DNA of 64,000 nt from Thauera sp. (GTDB lineage: Bacteria > Pseudomonadota > Gammaproteobacteria > Burkholderiales > Rhodocyclaceae). The translations under genes and the position numbers were made by a program. Below are positions 17,301-27,625 of the stretch, one piece after another. The notes beneath the pieces were generated by a model that did no database searches, was not told where the DNA came from, and saw only the letters and a list, made by a program, of their open reading frames with translations. Every line of letters begins with the position of its first letter. Position 1 is the stretch's first letter. The DNA lies in the NCBI GenBank assembly GCA_024235615.1, contig JACKMB010000001.1:434001-498000 (forward strand), read 5' to 3'.

Positions 17301-17927
17301 ATGAAAACCAAGACCCTGATCGGCGCTCTGGCCGCCACCAGCCTGAGCTTCAGCGCGCACGCGACGCTGATCGACTTCGACTCGCTCACCAGTGGCCAGG
17401 AATTCACCACCTACAGCGGCCTGACGTGGACGAACATGGTGGCCCTCGACCCCTCATCGAGCCCCGAGTTCGCAGACACGGGATACGTGTCCGGCGTCCA
17501 GTCGCCGAAGAACATCGCCTTGAACTTCGCGGGCTCGCCTGCTTCCGTCACATCGAACGATGGCTTCCGGCTCAACAGCGGGTATTTCACCTCTGCGTAT
17601 TACAACGGCCTGACCCTCGATTTCATCGGCACCGCAGGTGGAACCAAGCTGTCCAAGACCGTGATGCTCAGCCTGCAGCCGCTGTTCGTTGAATTCGACG
17701 ATCGGTGGAACATCGACACGCTCCAAATGGCCACTACCTGCGATACCACCGCGGACTGCAAGCCGATCAGCGAAAACGTCGCGGGCAAATTCAACTTCGC
17801 CCTCGATGATCTCCGCATCGACGAATCCACCAGCACGGTGCCCGAGCCCGGCATGCTGGCGCTGCTGGGCGGCGGCCTGCTCGGCATGACGCTGATCCGC
17901 CGTCGCCGCGGAGCTTCGGCTTCCTGA
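17301..17927 (+). CDS. PEP-CTERM sorting domain protein
   Basis: 208-aa secreted protein. The signal peptide MKTKTLIGALAATSLSFSAHA is followed by a beta-rich domain with no recognised family, and the C-terminus has VPEPGMLALLGGGLLGM then IRRRR: the VPEP motif, hydrophobic helix and basic tail that are processed by exosortase (EpsH/XrtA). Such proteins accompany exopolysaccharide and floc or biofilm formation. The ATG at 17301 has AGGA upstream. Two cysteines near residue 150 could form a disulfide. No exosortase gene lies in this window. Confidence 0.93.
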   Translation: MKTKTLIGALAATSLSFSAHATLIDFDSLTSGQEFTTYSGLTWTNMVALDPSSSPEFADTGYVSGVQSPKNIALNFAGSPASVTSNDGFRLNSGYFTSAYYNGLTLDFIGTAGGTKLSKTVMLSLQPLFVEFDDRWNIDTLQMATTCDTTADCKPISENVAGKFNFALDDLRIDESTSTVPEPGMLALLGGGLLGMTLIRRRRGASAS

Positions 17928-17928
17928 C

Positions 17929-18120
17929 TCAAGCCCAGGTGTCGACGACGCCGCCCGCGGTGCTCCCTACCGCAGGCGGGCGCGGAATCGCCTGAAGCAA
18001 CTGCATCGCGCTCTGGCCCTGGAGGTCGAGCGCCTTGCGCAGCACTTCCACCGAGGCCTCCTGCTGCACCTGCGCGAGCGCGTTGTTCGATGCCATCGCG
18101 GCGATTGCGGATGCGTCCAT
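17929..18120 (-). CDS. YjfB-like small protein (putative motility family)
   Basis: 63 aa, starting MDASAIAAMASNNALAQVQQ and ending GSTAGGVVDTWA. The pattern of a short Ala/Gln-rich helix followed by SVEVLRKALDLQGQSAMQLLQAI is that of the YjfB family (PF14070), named as putative motility proteins without a proven role. AGGAG lies 8 bases before the ATG. It converges with the PEP-CTERM gene with only one base between the stops and is separated from yajQ by a terminator, so it is monocistronic. Confidence 0.78.
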   Translation of the reverse strand: MDASAIAAMASNNALAQVQQEASVEVLRKALDLQGQSAMQLLQAIPRPPAVGSTAGGVVDTWA

Positions 18121-18221
18121 GTCGATTCTCCTGACGGCCACCCCGAGCGGGCCGATGACGATGGAGGACATAACGGCAGCGAGCGCAAGGGCTTGAGCCC
18201 TTCCTCCTGCCGGACGTGTCC

Positions 18222-18253
18222 GAAAACACGACGGGCGCCTCGCGGCGCCCGTC
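18222..18253 (-). terminator. Intrinsic terminator after yajQ
   Basis: GACGGGCGCC (18230-18239) pairs with GGCGCCCGTC (18244-18253) around a 4-base loop; on the minus strand the stem is followed by GTGTTTT. It closes the argD-argF-argG-DUF2788-ppnP-yajQ run. Confidence 0.88.
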
Positions 18254-18277
18254 GGCTTTCCGGCCCAGCCTTCCCGC

Positions 18278-18763
18278 TCAGTCGCGGAAGTTGCCGTACT
18301 GCAGCGGGAAGTCGGTGATCTGCTTCTTGACCAGCGCGATCGCCTCCTGCAGCACGTCGCGCTTGGCGCCGGACACACGCACGGCGTCGCCCTGGATCGC
18401 GGCCTGCACCTTCATCTTGCTGTCCTTCAACAGCTTGACGATCTTCTTGGCCAGTTCCTGCTCCACGCCGACGCGTACCTTGACCTCCTGCTTGACCTTG
18501 TTGCCGGAGATCTTCTGCACGTCGCCATAGTCCAGGCAGCGCACATCCACGTTCTTCTTGGTCATCTCGGGCAGCAGGATGGTCTTGATCTGCTCGAGCT
18601 GGAAGTCGCTGTCGCCGTAGAGCGTCAGCAGCTTTTCGGCGAGCTCGATCTTCGCGCTCGTGCCCTTGAAGTCGTGGCGGCCGTCGACCTTGCGGTTGGC
18701 CTGCTCGACCGCGTTGCGCAGCGCGGGCTGGTCGACCTCGGACAGGATGTCGAAAGACGGCAT
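18278..18763 (-). CDS. yajQ: YajQ family cyclic-di-GMP-binding/nucleotide-binding protein
   Basis: 161 aa, full length, starting [20 protein letters not shown] with [12 protein letters not shown] and the C-terminal [13 protein letters not shown] typical of the family. YajQ proteins have two ferredoxin-like folds; the Xanthomonas member binds c-di-GMP and acts with a LysR regulator. It is 16 bp downstream of ppnP and followed by a strong terminator. The ATG at 18763 is used because upstream sequence is the ppnP 3' end. Confidence 0.95.
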   Translation of the reverse strand: MPSFDILSEVDQPALRNAVEQANRKVDGRHDFKGTSAKIELAEKLLTLYGDSDFQLEQIKTILLPEMTKKNVDVRCLDYGDVQKISGNKVKQEVKVRVGVEQELAKKIVKLLKDSKMKVQAAIQGDAVRVSGAKRDVLQEAIALVKKQITDFPLQYGNFRD

Positions 18764-18779
18764 GGCTCCCCTCCCCCGC

Positions 18780-19103
18780 TCAGCCGAAGTGGCAGATGTA
18801 GTGGTAGGGCTCGCCGGCAACCTCGATGTCGAAGCTGGAGTTGCCCGGCACGTCGAAGGACTCGCCGGCGCCGTAGGTCTTCCATTCGGCGGCCCCCTTC
18901 AGGCGCACGCGGCAGGAGCCGGCCACGCCTTCCATGATCTCGGGCGCGCCGGTGTTGAAGGTGAGCGAGGCCGGCAGGATGACGCCGACCGACTTCTTCG
19001 TGCCGTCCGCGAACTGCACGCTGTGGCTGACGCACTTGCCGTCGAAGTAGACGTTGGCCTGGGTGGTGACGGCGACGCCGTCGAGCTTGGCGGTGATGCC
19101 CAT
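18780..19103 (-). CDS. ppnP: Pyrimidine/purine nucleoside phosphorylase (PpnP, DUF1255)
   Basis: 107-aa cupin that phosphorolyses diverse nucleosides to the base and ribose-1-phosphate. The whole fold is visible: [48 protein letters not shown] and the C-terminal YHYICHFG, which is nearly invariant in the family. The length matches E. coli PpnP (YaiE). It lies between DUF2788 and yajQ with short gaps. Confidence 0.93.
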   Translation of the reverse strand: MGITAKLDGVAVTTQANVYFDGKCVSHSVQFADGTKKSVGVILPASLTFNTGAPEIMEGVAGSCRVRLKGAAEWKTYGAGESFDVPGNSSFDIEVAGEPYHYICHFG

Positions 19104-19117
19104 CGCTTGGATTTTCC

Positions 19118-19348
19118 TTATTCGATGCCGAGCAGCTTCTGGATGATGCCCTTGGCGATGAAGCCGACGAAGCCCACGCCCAGGCCGAGGAACAGCCACA
19201 TCATGCCGTAGCGGCCGGCCTTGGATTCCTTGCCCAGGTTCCAGATGATGAAGACCATGAACAGGATCAGGCCGGTGAGGCCGAGCTTGAGGGCGAGATC
19301 CTCGAACTCGGCGAACGTGAGTCCGAGGATGAAGGCTTCGTTGTCCAT
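19118..19348 (-). CDS. DUF2788 small membrane protein
   Basis: 76 aa. Begins [20 protein letters not shown] with two hydrophobic segments, [18 protein letters not shown] and [20 protein letters not shown]. This is the DUF2788 family, common in beta- and gammaproteobacteria, of unknown function. It is 21 bp downstream of argG and 14 bp upstream of ppnP in the same direction, so it is probably expressed with the arginine genes. Confidence 0.88.
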   Translation of the reverse strand: MDNEAFILGLTFAEFEDLALKLGLTGLILFMVFIIWNLGKESKAGRYGMMWLFLGLGVGFVGFIAKGIIQKLLGIE

Positions 19349-19369
19349 CGCCAGGGGTCCGTTGCGGGC

Positions 19370-20599
<1,230 letters not shown>

Positions 20600-20666
20600 G
20601 CTGTTTTCCTGTTTCCTGCGGTGTTGCCGGCGCGCACGCCCGTGCGTGCCGTGATTGTTCGTCGGC

Positions 20667-21593
20667 TCAGCTCTCGATGCGGCCAAGCATCAGGTATTCC
20701 ATCAGCGCCTTCTGCGCGTGCAGGCGGTTCTCGGCCTCGTCCCACACCACCGACTGCGGGCCGTCGATGACCTCGGCGGTGACCTCCTCGCCGCGGTGCG
20801 CGGGCAGGCAGTGCATGAAGACGGCGTCCTGGTGCGCGACCGACATCATGTCGGCGTCCACGCACCAGTCGGCGAAGGCCTTCATGCGCGCCTCGTTCTC
20901 GGCCTCGAAGCCCATCGAGGTCCACACGTCGGTGGTCACCAGGTCGGCGCCCTTGCAGGCTTCCATCGGGTCGGCGAACTGCTCGAAGTGGTTGGTGCCG
21001 AACAGGCCGGCGCGCTCGGGTTCGACCTCGTAGCCCGGCGGGGTCGACACATGCACGTTGAAGTCCAGCACCTCGGCGGCCTGCAGCCAGGTGTTGCACA
21101 TGTTGTTGCTGTCGCCGATCCACGCCACCGTCTTGCCCCGGATCGAGCCGCGGTGCTCGATGAAGGTGAGGATGTCGGCGAGGATCTGACAGGGGTGGTA
21201 TTCGTTGGTGAGGCCATTGATGACCGGCACGCGCGAGTTGGCGGCGAAGCGCTCGACGATGTCCTGCTCGAAGGTGCGGATCATCACCAGGTCGCTCATG
21301 CGCGAGATGACCTGGCCGGCGTCCTCCACCGGCTCACCGCGGCCGAGCTGCGAGTCGCGGGTGTTGAGATAGATCGCCGAGCCGCCGAGCTGGTGCATGC
21401 CGGCCTCGAAGGACAGGCGCGTGCGCGTGCTGGCCTTCTCGAAGATCATCACCAGCGTGCGGTCGAAGAGCGGGTGGTAGGGCTCGTAGCGCTTGAACTT
21501 GTCCTTGATCCACTTCGCGCGCGCGAACACGTAGTCGTATTCCTCGCGGGTGAAATCCTTGAACTGCAGGTAGTGCCTGATGGGAGAACTCAT
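20667..21593 (-). CDS. argF: Ornithine carbamoyltransferase
   Basis: Forms citrulline from ornithine and carbamoyl phosphate. 308 aa, full length. Shows the carbamoyl-phosphate motif STRTR, HPCQ for phosphate/ornithine binding, and [10 protein letters not shown] with the catalytic cysteine. It starts 9 bp after the argD stop and is followed by argG, so three consecutive arginine steps are grouped. Confidence 0.97.
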   Translation of the reverse strand: MSSPIRHYLQFKDFTREEYDYVFARAKWIKDKFKRYEPYHPLFDRTLVMIFEKASTRTRLSFEAGMHQLGGSAIYLNTRDSQLGRGEPVEDAGQVISRMSDLVMIRTFEQDIVERFAANSRVPVINGLTNEYHPCQILADILTFIEHRGSIRGKTVAWIGDSNNMCNTWLQAAEVLDFNVHVSTPPGYEVEPERAGLFGTNHFEQFADPMEACKGADLVTTDVWTSMGFEAENEARMKAFADWCVDADMMSVAHQDAVFMHCLPAHRGEEVTAEVIDGPQSVVWDEAENRLHAQKALMEYLMLGRIES

Positions 21594-21602
21594 ACGCGGT
21601 CC

Positions 21603-22778
21603 TTAGCCGTTCGCGAGGAAGTCGCGGATCATCGGCGCCAGCATGGACACCAGGGTCTGCGCGTCGGCCGTGGTGAAGGTGAGCGCGGGCAGCAGTCGCA
21701 CCACGCGCTCGGAGGTGACCGACAGCAGCAGGCCGTGCTCCGCGGCGCGCGCCATCAGCACGCCGCAGGGGCGGTCGAGCTCGATGCCGATCATGAGCCC
21801 GCGGCCGCGGATGTCGACCACGCCAGCCTCGCCGGCGAGCGCCTCGGCCATGCCCTTGCGGATCGCCTCGCCGACGGCGACGGCGTTGTCCATGAGCTTG
21901 TCCTCGACGATGGCGTCGAAGGTGGCCAGGCCCGCCGCGCAGGCGAGCGGATTGCCGCCGAAGGTGGAGCCGTGGTTGCCCGGCCCGAACAGGCCCTTGG
22001 CGAGGCCGCTGGTGACGCAGGCACCGATCGGCACGCCCGAGGCCAGGCCCTTGGCCAGCGTCATCACGTCGGGTCTGGTGCCGGCATGCTGCCAGCCGAA
22101 CCACTTGCCGGTGCGGCCCATGCCGCACTGGACCTCGTCGCAGATCATGAGCCAGCCCTTCTCGTCGCACAGGGCGCGCAGCTCACGCTGGAAGGCCTCG
22201 TCGGCGACGTTGACGCCGCCCTCGCCCTGGATCATCTCGAGCATCACCGCGGCAACGCTGTGGTTGTGCTCGCCGACCTTGCGGATGGCCTCGATGTCCT
22301 TGTACGGCACGCGGATGAAGCCCTGCACCAGCGGCTCGAAGCCGGCCTGCGCCTTGCGGTTGCCGGTGGCCGACAGCGTGGCCATGGTGCGGCCGTGGAA
22401 GGCGCTTTCCATGACGATGATGTGCGGCAGCTCGATGCCCTTGTTGTGGCCGTACATGCGTGCGAGCTTGATCGCCGCCTCGTTGGCCTCGCAGCCCGAG
22501 TTGCAGAAGAACACCTCGTCCATGCCCGCGGCCTCGGCGATGCGGTCGGAGAGTTGCTCCTGCAGCGGGATGCGGTACAGATTGGACGTGTGCAGGACGC
22601 GCTCGGCCTGGTCGGCGATGGCCTTGACCAGGCGGGGGTGCTTGTACCCGAGCGTGTTCACCGCGATGCCGGAGAGGGCATCGAGATAACGCTTGCCCGT
22701 CTCGTCGTACAGCCACACGCCCTCGCCGTGCGTGAAGGCCACAGGCAGGCGGGCGTAGGTATTCATGACATGGGACAT
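21603..22778 (-). CDS. argD: Acetylornithine transaminase
   Basis: PLP-dependent class III aminotransferase (391 aa) that converts N-acetylglutamate semialdehyde to N-acetylornithine and may also serve lysine synthesis. It carries LMICDEVQCGMGRTGKWF and the PLP lysine in TLAKGLASGVPIGA, with FGGNPLACAAGLA downstream. The ATG at 22778 (MSHVMNTYARLPVAF) has GAGG 8 bases upstream. It is the first gene of argD-argF-argG and its leader carries a terminator-like hairpin. Confidence 0.96.
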   Translation of the reverse strand: MSHVMNTYARLPVAFTHGEGVWLYDETGKRYLDALSGIAVNTLGYKHPRLVKAIADQAERVLHTSNLYRIPLQEQLSDRIAEAAGMDEVFFCNSGCEANEAAIKLARMYGHNKGIELPHIIVMESAFHGRTMATLSATGNRKAQAGFEPLVQGFIRVPYKDIEAIRKVGEHNHSVAAVMLEMIQGEGGVNVADEAFQRELRALCDEKGWLMICDEVQCGMGRTGKWFGWQHAGTRPDVMTLAKGLASGVPIGACVTSGLAKGLFGPGNHGSTFGGNPLACAAGLATFDAIVEDKLMDNAVAVGEAIRKGMAEALAGEAGVVDIRGRGLMIGIELDRPCGVLMARAAEHGLLLSVTSERVVRLLPALTFTTADAQTLVSMLAPMIRDFLANG

Positions 22779-22804
22779 GGGCTTACCTCGATCTGTGCGA
22801 AGCC

Positions 22805-22836
22805 GAAAAACGCACACGGCGGCAGACGCCGCCGTG
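22805..22836 (-). terminator. Terminator-like hairpin in the argD leader (possible attenuator)
   Basis: On the minus strand CACGGCGGC, a 4-base loop and GCCGCCGTG (22815-22836) are followed by TGCGTTTTT, a good intrinsic terminator, 28 bases before the argD ATG. There is no minus-strand gene upstream for it to terminate (the next gene is divergent), so premature termination of argD-argF-argG is a reasonable reading. No leader peptide or anti-terminator was identified. Confidence 0.6.
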
Positions 22837-22985
22837 CAGGAAATGTGCCGATGTTAAGCCAAAACGGCCGGACCTGTACATAAGCGGCAGGCTGCGCAGG
22901 GCCTGCCGCACCCTCGTGCAGCACCACTCGGACGGCTGCCTCGGGCGGGTGGACCGGCAGCCCTGCCAGAGCGATGCAGGCCGGA

Positions 22986-23012
22986 TTGGCCGCGGGGGAT
23001 TTCTGCTAGAAT
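22986..23012 (+). promoter_or_regulatory. Possible sigma70 promoter for the DUF3579 gene
   Basis: TTGGCC (22986-22991) and TAGAAT (23007-23012) are separated by 15 bases, shorter than ideal. The -10 element is good and lies about 70 bp before the start. It sits in the 304-bp argD/DUF3579 divergent region. Confidence 0.45.
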
Positions 23013-23082
23013 CGCGGCCGTCCTGATTCCGGCGACGAAGAACCGGAACATGCGCATCCCCGAAGCCGCCAAGGCATCACAC

Positions 23083-23373
23083 ATGAATCAGAAGATCGAG
23101 AACTTCATCATCGTCGGGGTCACGAGGGAGGGGAAGAAATTCCGTCCGAGCGACTGGTCCGACCGCCTGTGCGGTGTCATGTCCGCCTTTGGCGCCGATC
23201 ACCGCATGACGTATTCGCCCTACGTGCGCCCCGGCTGCACGCTCAAGGGCGACAAGACCGTCCTTGTCGACGCCCGCCTCTACGACGTCGAGCCGCTGGC
23301 CTACAAGTTCATGGTGAACTTCGCCAACGACAACAACCTCCAGATCGAGTGGGTGGGCGACGCGCCGCTCTGA
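23083..23373 (+). CDS. DUF3579 family protein
   Basis: 96 aa from the ATG at 23083, or 107 aa from an in-frame ATG at 23050. The core FIIVGVTREGKKFRPSDWSD, RLCGVMSAFG and the C-terminal ANDNNLQIEWVGDAPL identify the DUF3579 family, which is found in betaproteobacteria and has no assigned function. It is alone between divergent argD and convergent rpsT. The start is uncertain; AAGG precedes the second ATG. Confidence 0.85.
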   Translation: MNQKIENFIIVGVTREGKKFRPSDWSDRLCGVMSAFGADHRMTYSPYVRPGCTLKGDKTVLVDARLYDVEPLAYKFMVNFANDNNLQIEWVGDAPL

Positions 23374-23400
23374 GACGGCATCGCCTGCGGGAGCACCCGT

Positions 23401-23577
23401 TCGCGGCTGCCGCCGTCCCTGCATGAACCGCAGCACCTGCGTGAATGGCCGCTCCCGCATCGACCGTGACGCCTGCGCAAACTCCGTTCGCGGCTGCCGC
23501 CGCTCCTACATCGACCCTTGCGGCTGCGGCCCCCTTCCATCCCGGGCACGCCCCTGTAGGAGCGCCGGCAGGCGCGA
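23401..23577. repeat. REP palindromes: one inverted pair plus a degenerate copy
   Basis: A REP in reverse orientation, TCGCGGCTGCCGCCGCTCC..., lies at 23488-23510 and a forward copy, TGTAGGAGCGCCGGCAGGCG..., at 23555-23577; a decayed reverse copy is at 23401-23423. They are the same units as in the arrays at 25.7 and 54.2 kb. They lie between the convergent ends of DUF3579 and rpsT; the rest of this 313-bp gap holds only the rpsT terminator. Confidence 0.85.
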
Positions 23578-23623
23578 ACAGGCGAACAGGACTCCCGCCG
23601 CCCTCATGCGCACGACGCCCAAC

Positions 23624-23647
23624 AAAAAAGCGACCCGCAGGTCGCTT
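23624..23647 (-). terminator. Intrinsic terminator of rpsT
   Basis: AAGCGACC (23628-23635) pairs with GGTCGCTT (23640-23647); read on the minus strand the stem is followed by TTTTTTG. It lies 40 bases beyond the rpsT stop. Confidence 0.9.
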
Positions 23648-23686
23648 TCTCGATCTCGGCGCCGGAGCGCCGGCATGCGGCAAGAA

Positions 23687-23953
23687 TCAGGCAGCCATCG
23701 ACTTGACGGCGGCCGACAGGCGGCTCTTGTGGCGAGCAGCCTTGTTCTTGTGGATGATCTTCTTGTCGGCGATGCTGTCGATGGTGCTCATCGAGGTGCG
23801 AAAGACCGACTGAGCCGCCGCCTTGTCGCCACCCACGATGGCCTTGCGCACGGCCTTGATCGCGGTACGCAGGCGGGAACGAAGGCTGGCGTTGTGGGCG
23901 CGGGCCTTGGTCGCCTGACGGGCGCGCTTGCGAGCTTGTGCCGAGTTGGCCAT
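23687..23953 (-). CDS. rpsT: 30S ribosomal protein S20
   Basis: 88 aa, starting [20 protein letters not shown], with [17 protein letters not shown] and [19 protein letters not shown]. The composition is strongly basic and Ala-rich, as usual for S20. It is monocistronic, with its own promoter at 23994-24022 and terminator at 23624-23647, and divergent from murJ, a very common order in betaproteobacteria. Confidence 0.97.
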   Translation of the reverse strand: MANSAQARKRARQATKARAHNASLRSRLRTAIKAVRKAIVGGDKAAAQSVFRTSMSTIDSIADKKIIHKNKAARHKSRLSAAVKSMAA

Positions 23954-23993
23954 AGATTTGAAGTCCGTATTGGTGGTTCTGGAAAAGTCCGCG

Positions 23994-24022
23994 ATTATAT
24001 GGACCCGCCACGGTGAATGCAA
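23994..24022 (-). promoter_or_regulatory. Sigma70 promoter of rpsT
   Basis: On the minus strand TTGCAT (24022-24017), a 17-bp spacer and a perfect TATAAT (23999-23994) precede the rpsT start by about 40 bases. Confidence 0.85.
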
Positions 24023-24122
24023 GCGTGTTTTCCGTCTTTCCGCTTATCGGGACAGCGGCGGACGGCTATGATGCGCGCTCCGCATTTTCCGTGCGCCGCC
24101 GGCCGGCGCATGCACCCACCGA

Positions 24123-25661
24123 ATGAACCTCCTGCGCGCGCTCGCCACCGTCAGCGGCATGACCCTGCTGTCCCGCATCCTGGGCTTCGTCCGCGACCTC
24201 GTGATCGCGCGCGCCTTCGGCGCCGGCATGGCGACCGACGCCTTCTTCGTCGCCTTCCGCCTGCCCAACCTGCTGCGCCGCATGTTCGCCGAGGGCGCCT
24301 TCTCGCAGGCCTTCGTGCCCATCCTCGCCGAGTACAAGAACCGCCAGGGCGAGGCCGCCACCCACACCCTGGTCAGCCGCGTCGCCACCGTGCTGGGGCT
24401 GGTGGTGGCGGTGGTCGCGGCGCTCGGCGCGCTCGCCGCGCCGCTGATCATCTACGTGTCGGCGCCGGGCTTCTCCGGAGATCCGGGCAAGTTCGAGCTC
24501 ACCGTCGAGCTCACCCGCATCACCTTCCCCTACATCTTCTTCATGTCGCTGGTGGCACTCGCCGGCGGCGTGCTCAACACCTGGAGCCGCTTCGCCATCC
24601 CGGCCTTCACGCCGGTGCTGCTCAACATCGCCTTCATCGGCATGGCGCTGTTCGCGGTGCCCTGGTTCGACCCGCCGGTGCTGGCGCTGGCCTGGGCGGT
24701 GTTCCTCGGCGGCCTGCTGCAGCTCGCGCTGCAGGTCCGCCCGCTGATGAAGATCGGCATGATGCCGCGCTTCGACCTCGACCTCGCCGACCCCGGCGTG
24801 CGCCGCGTCATGAAGCTGATGGCGCCGGCGATCCTGGGCGTGTCGGTGAGCCAGATCTCACTGCTGATCAACACCATCTTCGCCTCCTTCCTCGAGAGCG
24901 GCAGCGTGTCCTGGCTGTATTACGCCGACCGCCTGATGGAATTCCCTGCCGGCCTGCTCGGCGTGGCGCTGGGCACCATCCTGCTGCCCAGCCTCTCCAA
25001 GCTGCACGCCGACGACAAGGCCGAGGAGTTCTCCTCGCTGCTCGACTGGGGCCTGCGCCTGACCCTGATGCTGACCCTGCCCGCCGCGCTCGGCCTCGCG
25101 CTGCTGGCGGTGCCGCTGGCGGCGACCTTGTTCAACTACGGCGCGTTCTCTGCGAGCGACGTGATGCAGACACGCAGCGCCTTGGTCGCCTACAGCGTGG
25201 GCCTGACCGGGCTGATCCTGGTGAAGGTGCTGGCACCGGGTTTCTACGCGCGCCAGGACATCCGCACGCCGGTGAAGATCGCCATCCTGACCCTGGCCGC
25301 GACGCAGCTGATGAACCTCGCGTTCATCGTTCCGCTCCGTCACGCCGGCCTGGCGCTGGCGATCGGCCTGGCGTCCTGCCTCAACGCCGCCCTGCTGTAT
25401 CGGGGGCTGCGCAAGCGCGAGGTGTACATCCCCCAGCCGGGCTGGGGCTCGTTCGCGCTCAAGTTGCTGGTCGCGCTCGGCGTGATGGGCGCGACGCTGT
25501 GGTTTGCGAGCGGGCCGGCGAGCCTGTGGACCCAGATCGGCGGGCTGGAGCGGGGTCTGCGCCTGGCGTTGATCGTGCTGGGCGGCGTGCTCGCCTACTT
25601 CGCGACCCTGTTCGCCCTGGGCTTCCGCCCGCGCGACTTCCGCCGCCGCGGCGCGGCCTGA
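24123..25661 (+). CDS. murJ: MurJ lipid II flippase
   Basis: 512-aa polytopic inner-membrane protein of the MOP superfamily, full length, with about 14 hydrophobic segments. The N-terminus [20 protein letters not shown] and the motifs [15 protein letters not shown] and [21 protein letters not shown] are MurJ hallmarks. It moves lipid II across the membrane for peptidoglycan synthesis. It is divergent from rpsT. The stop is 9 bp before a long REP array that separates it from a convergent LysR gene. Confidence 0.97.
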   Translation: MNLLRALATVSGMTLLSRILGFVRDLVIARAFGAGMATDAFFVAFRLPNLLRRMFAEGAFSQAFVPILAEYKNRQGEAATHTLVSRVATVLGLVVAVVAALGALAAPLIIYVSAPGFSGDPGKFELTVELTRITFPYIFFMSLVALAGGVLNTWSRFAIPAFTPVLLNIAFIGMALFAVPWFDPPVLALAWAVFLGGLLQLALQVRPLMKIGMMPRFDLDLADPGVRRVMKLMAPAILGVSVSQISLLINTIFASFLESGSVSWLYYADRLMEFPAGLLGVALGTILLPSLSKLHADDKAEEFSSLLDWGLRLTLMLTLPAALGLALLAVPLAATLFNYGAFSASDVMQTRSALVAYSVGLTGLILVKVLAPGFYARQDIRTPVKIAILTLAATQLMNLAFIVPLRHAGLALAIGLASCLNAALLYRGLRKREVYIPQPGWGSFALKLLVALGVMGATLWFASGPASLWTQIGGLERGLRLALIVLGGVLAYFATLFALGFRPRDFRRRGAA

Positions 25662-25670
25662 GGCGCACAT

Positions 25671-26671
25671 TCGCGGCTGCCGCCGCTCCTACAACATCCG
25701 GAACTGCGGCGGTTCTCCTGCGCGCACATCGTCGCCGCGCCGGTTTCTGTAGGAGCGCCGGCAGGCGCGAATGGGCGGTGCAGGCTGCGCAAGCCCCCGT
25801 CGCTCGTGACACGGCAGCCAATCGCGGCTGCCGCCGCTCCTACAACATCCGGAACTGCGGCGGTTCTCCTGCGCGCACATCGTCGCCGCGCCGGTTTCTG
25901 TAGGAGCGCCGGCAGGCGCGAATGGGCGGTGCAGGCTGCGCAAGGCCCCGTCGCTCGTGACACGGCAGTCTTCGCGGCTGCCGCCGCTCCTACAACATCC
26001 GGAACTGCGGCGGTTCTCCTGCGCGCACATCGTCGCCGCGCCGGTTTCTGTAGGAGCGCCGGCAGGCGCGAATGGGCGGTGCAGGCTGCGCAAGGCCCCG
26101 TCGCTCGTGACACGGCAGTCTTCGCGGCTGCCGCCGCTCCTACAACATCCGGAACTGCGGCGGTTCTCCTGCGCGCACATCGTCGCCGCGCCGGTTTCTG
26201 TAGGAGCGCCGGCAGGCGCGAATGGGCGGTGCAGGCTGCGCAAGGCCCCGTCGCTCGTGACACGGCAGTCTTCGCGGCTGCCGCCGCTCCTACAACATCC
26301 GGAACTGCGGCGGTTCTCCTGCGCGCACATCGTCGCCGCGCCGGTTTCTGTAGGAGCGCCGGCAGGCGCGAATGGGCGGTGCAGGCTGCGCAAGGCCCCG
26401 TCGCTCGTGACACGGCAGTCTTCGCGGCTGCCGCCGCTCCTACAACATCCGGAACTGCGGCGGTTCTCCTGCGCGCACATCGTCGCCGCGCCGGTTTCTG
26501 TAGGAGCGCCGGCAGGCGCGAATGGGCGGTGCAGGCTGCGCAAGCCCCCGTCGCTCGTGACACGGCAGTCTTCGCGGCTGCCGCCGCTCCTACAACATCC
26601 GGAACTGCGGCGGTTCTCCTGCGCGCACATCGTCGCCGCGCCGGTTTCTGTAGGAGCGCCGGAAGGCGCGA
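25671..26671. repeat. Tandem array of seven 150-bp units, each with an inverted REP pair (REPIN-like)
   Basis: Units begin at 25671, 25822, 25972, 26122, 26272, 26422 and 26572. Each has a reverse REP (TCGCGGCTGCCGCC...CTCCTACA), 54 bp of spacer, then a forward REP (TGTAGGAGCGCCGG...GCGCGA). Each REP has GTAG followed by a short hairpin; the stems are GCGGC/GCCGC or GCGCC/GGCGC, so both arms differ together and pairing is kept. Units are nearly identical, except that units 1 and 6 have AAGCCCCC where 2-5 have AAGGCCCC, and the last REP loop is GGAA. The array fills the 1019-bp gap between convergent murJ and the LysR gene. Long open frames through it arise because 150 is divisible by three. 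Confidence 0.95.
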
Positions 26672-26680
26672 ATGCGGGGC

Positions 26681-27607
26681 TCAGGCAACCGGCGGCAGCG
26701 GAATCTCGTCGCTGCGGCGGGCGCCGGCGGTGAAGGCACGGCAGTCCTCGACGAAGCGGCGCAGCGCGGCGCCGTGGTATTTGCCGCGATGCCAGACAAA
26801 GCTGAAACGCCGGCGCAGGTCGAGCTCGGGCACCTCCACCGCCACCAGGCTGCCGCGCCGCAAGGCGTCGCGCAAGGCCAGCCGCGACAGGCAACCCAGG
26901 CCCAGGCCGCTCTCCACCGCGCGCTTGATCGCCTCGGTGTGCTCGAGCTCGAGCCGCGGCACGACCCCGCCAGGGTGATGACGCAGCGCGCGATCGAAGG
27001 TCTCGCGCGTACCCGAGCCACGCTCGCGCAGGATCCACGGCTGCCCCGCGAGTTCATCCACGCGCGCGCGCCCGCGTGTCGCCAGCGCATGCCCCGGCGC
27101 GCAGAACACCACCAGCTCGTCCTCCACCCAGGGCTCGGTGTGCAACTCGGCATCGACCACCTGCCCCTCGACCAGGCCGAGGTCGATCTCGTGATGCAGC
27201 AGACGCTCGGCGATGGTCGCGGTGTTGCGCACCTGCAGATGCACGCGGCTCTCCGGGTGGGCCTGGAGGAAATCCGACACGATCAGCGGCAGCAGGTAGT
27301 TGCCGATGGTCAGCGTCGCCCCCACGCGCAGCGGGCCGAGACCCTGCTCGCCGCGCATGCGGCCTTCGAACTCGGCGGCGCGGTCGAGCAGCTCGACCGC
27401 ATGCGGCAGCAGCAGGCTGCCCTGTTCGTTGATGCGCAGGCGCTTGCCGTGGCGGTCGAAGAGCGGCTGCGCGCACCGGCTCTCCAGCTCGGCGAGCGCC
27501 GCGCTCGCCGCCGACTGCGACAGTGCGAGGCTCTCGGCGGCGAGGGAGACGTTCTCGGCGCGGGCCACCGCGACGAAGACCTGGATCTGGCGGAGGGTGA
27601 ATCGCAT
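26681..27607 (-). CDS. LysR-family regulator, probable activator of fpr (FinR-like)
   Basis: 308 aa from the ATG at 27607. The N-terminal winged helix is MRFTLRQIQVFVAVARAENV followed by SLAAESLALSQSAASAALAE; the effector domain starts around residue 90 (LRVGATLTIGNYLLPLIV). It is divergent from a ferredoxin-NADP reductase gene across 107 bp. In Pseudomonas the LysR protein FinR is encoded next to fprA and activates it, so a similar role is likely here. Homology to FinR was not tested. Upstream in-frame starts run into the intergenic region and are not conserved. Confidence 0.88.
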   Translation of the reverse strand: MRFTLRQIQVFVAVARAENVSLAAESLALSQSAASAALAELESRCAQPLFDRHGKRLRINEQGSLLLPHAVELLDRAAEFEGRMRGEQGLGPLRVGATLTIGNYLLPLIVSDFLQAHPESRVHLQVRNTATIAERLLHHEIDLGLVEGQVVDAELHTEPWVEDELVVFCAPGHALATRGRARVDELAGQPWILRERGSGTRETFDRALRHHPGGVVPRLELEHTEAIKRAVESGLGLGCLSRLALRDALRRGSLVAVEVPELDLRRRFSFVWHRGKYHGAALRRFVEDCRAFTAGARRSDEIPLPPVA

Positions 27608-27625
27608 ATCGATTACGTCGATTAA

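Noticed and set aside
25671..26671. Regular repeats resembling a CRISPR array
   Set aside because: The interval between repeats is as conserved as the repeats, the unit is 150 bp, and no cas genes are near.
25595..26978. Long open frames on both strands with a 50-residue repeated peptide across the 150-bp array
   Set aside because: They exist because the repeat period is a multiple of three; they contain REP hairpins, have no ribosome site, and run antisense into murJ and the LysR gene.
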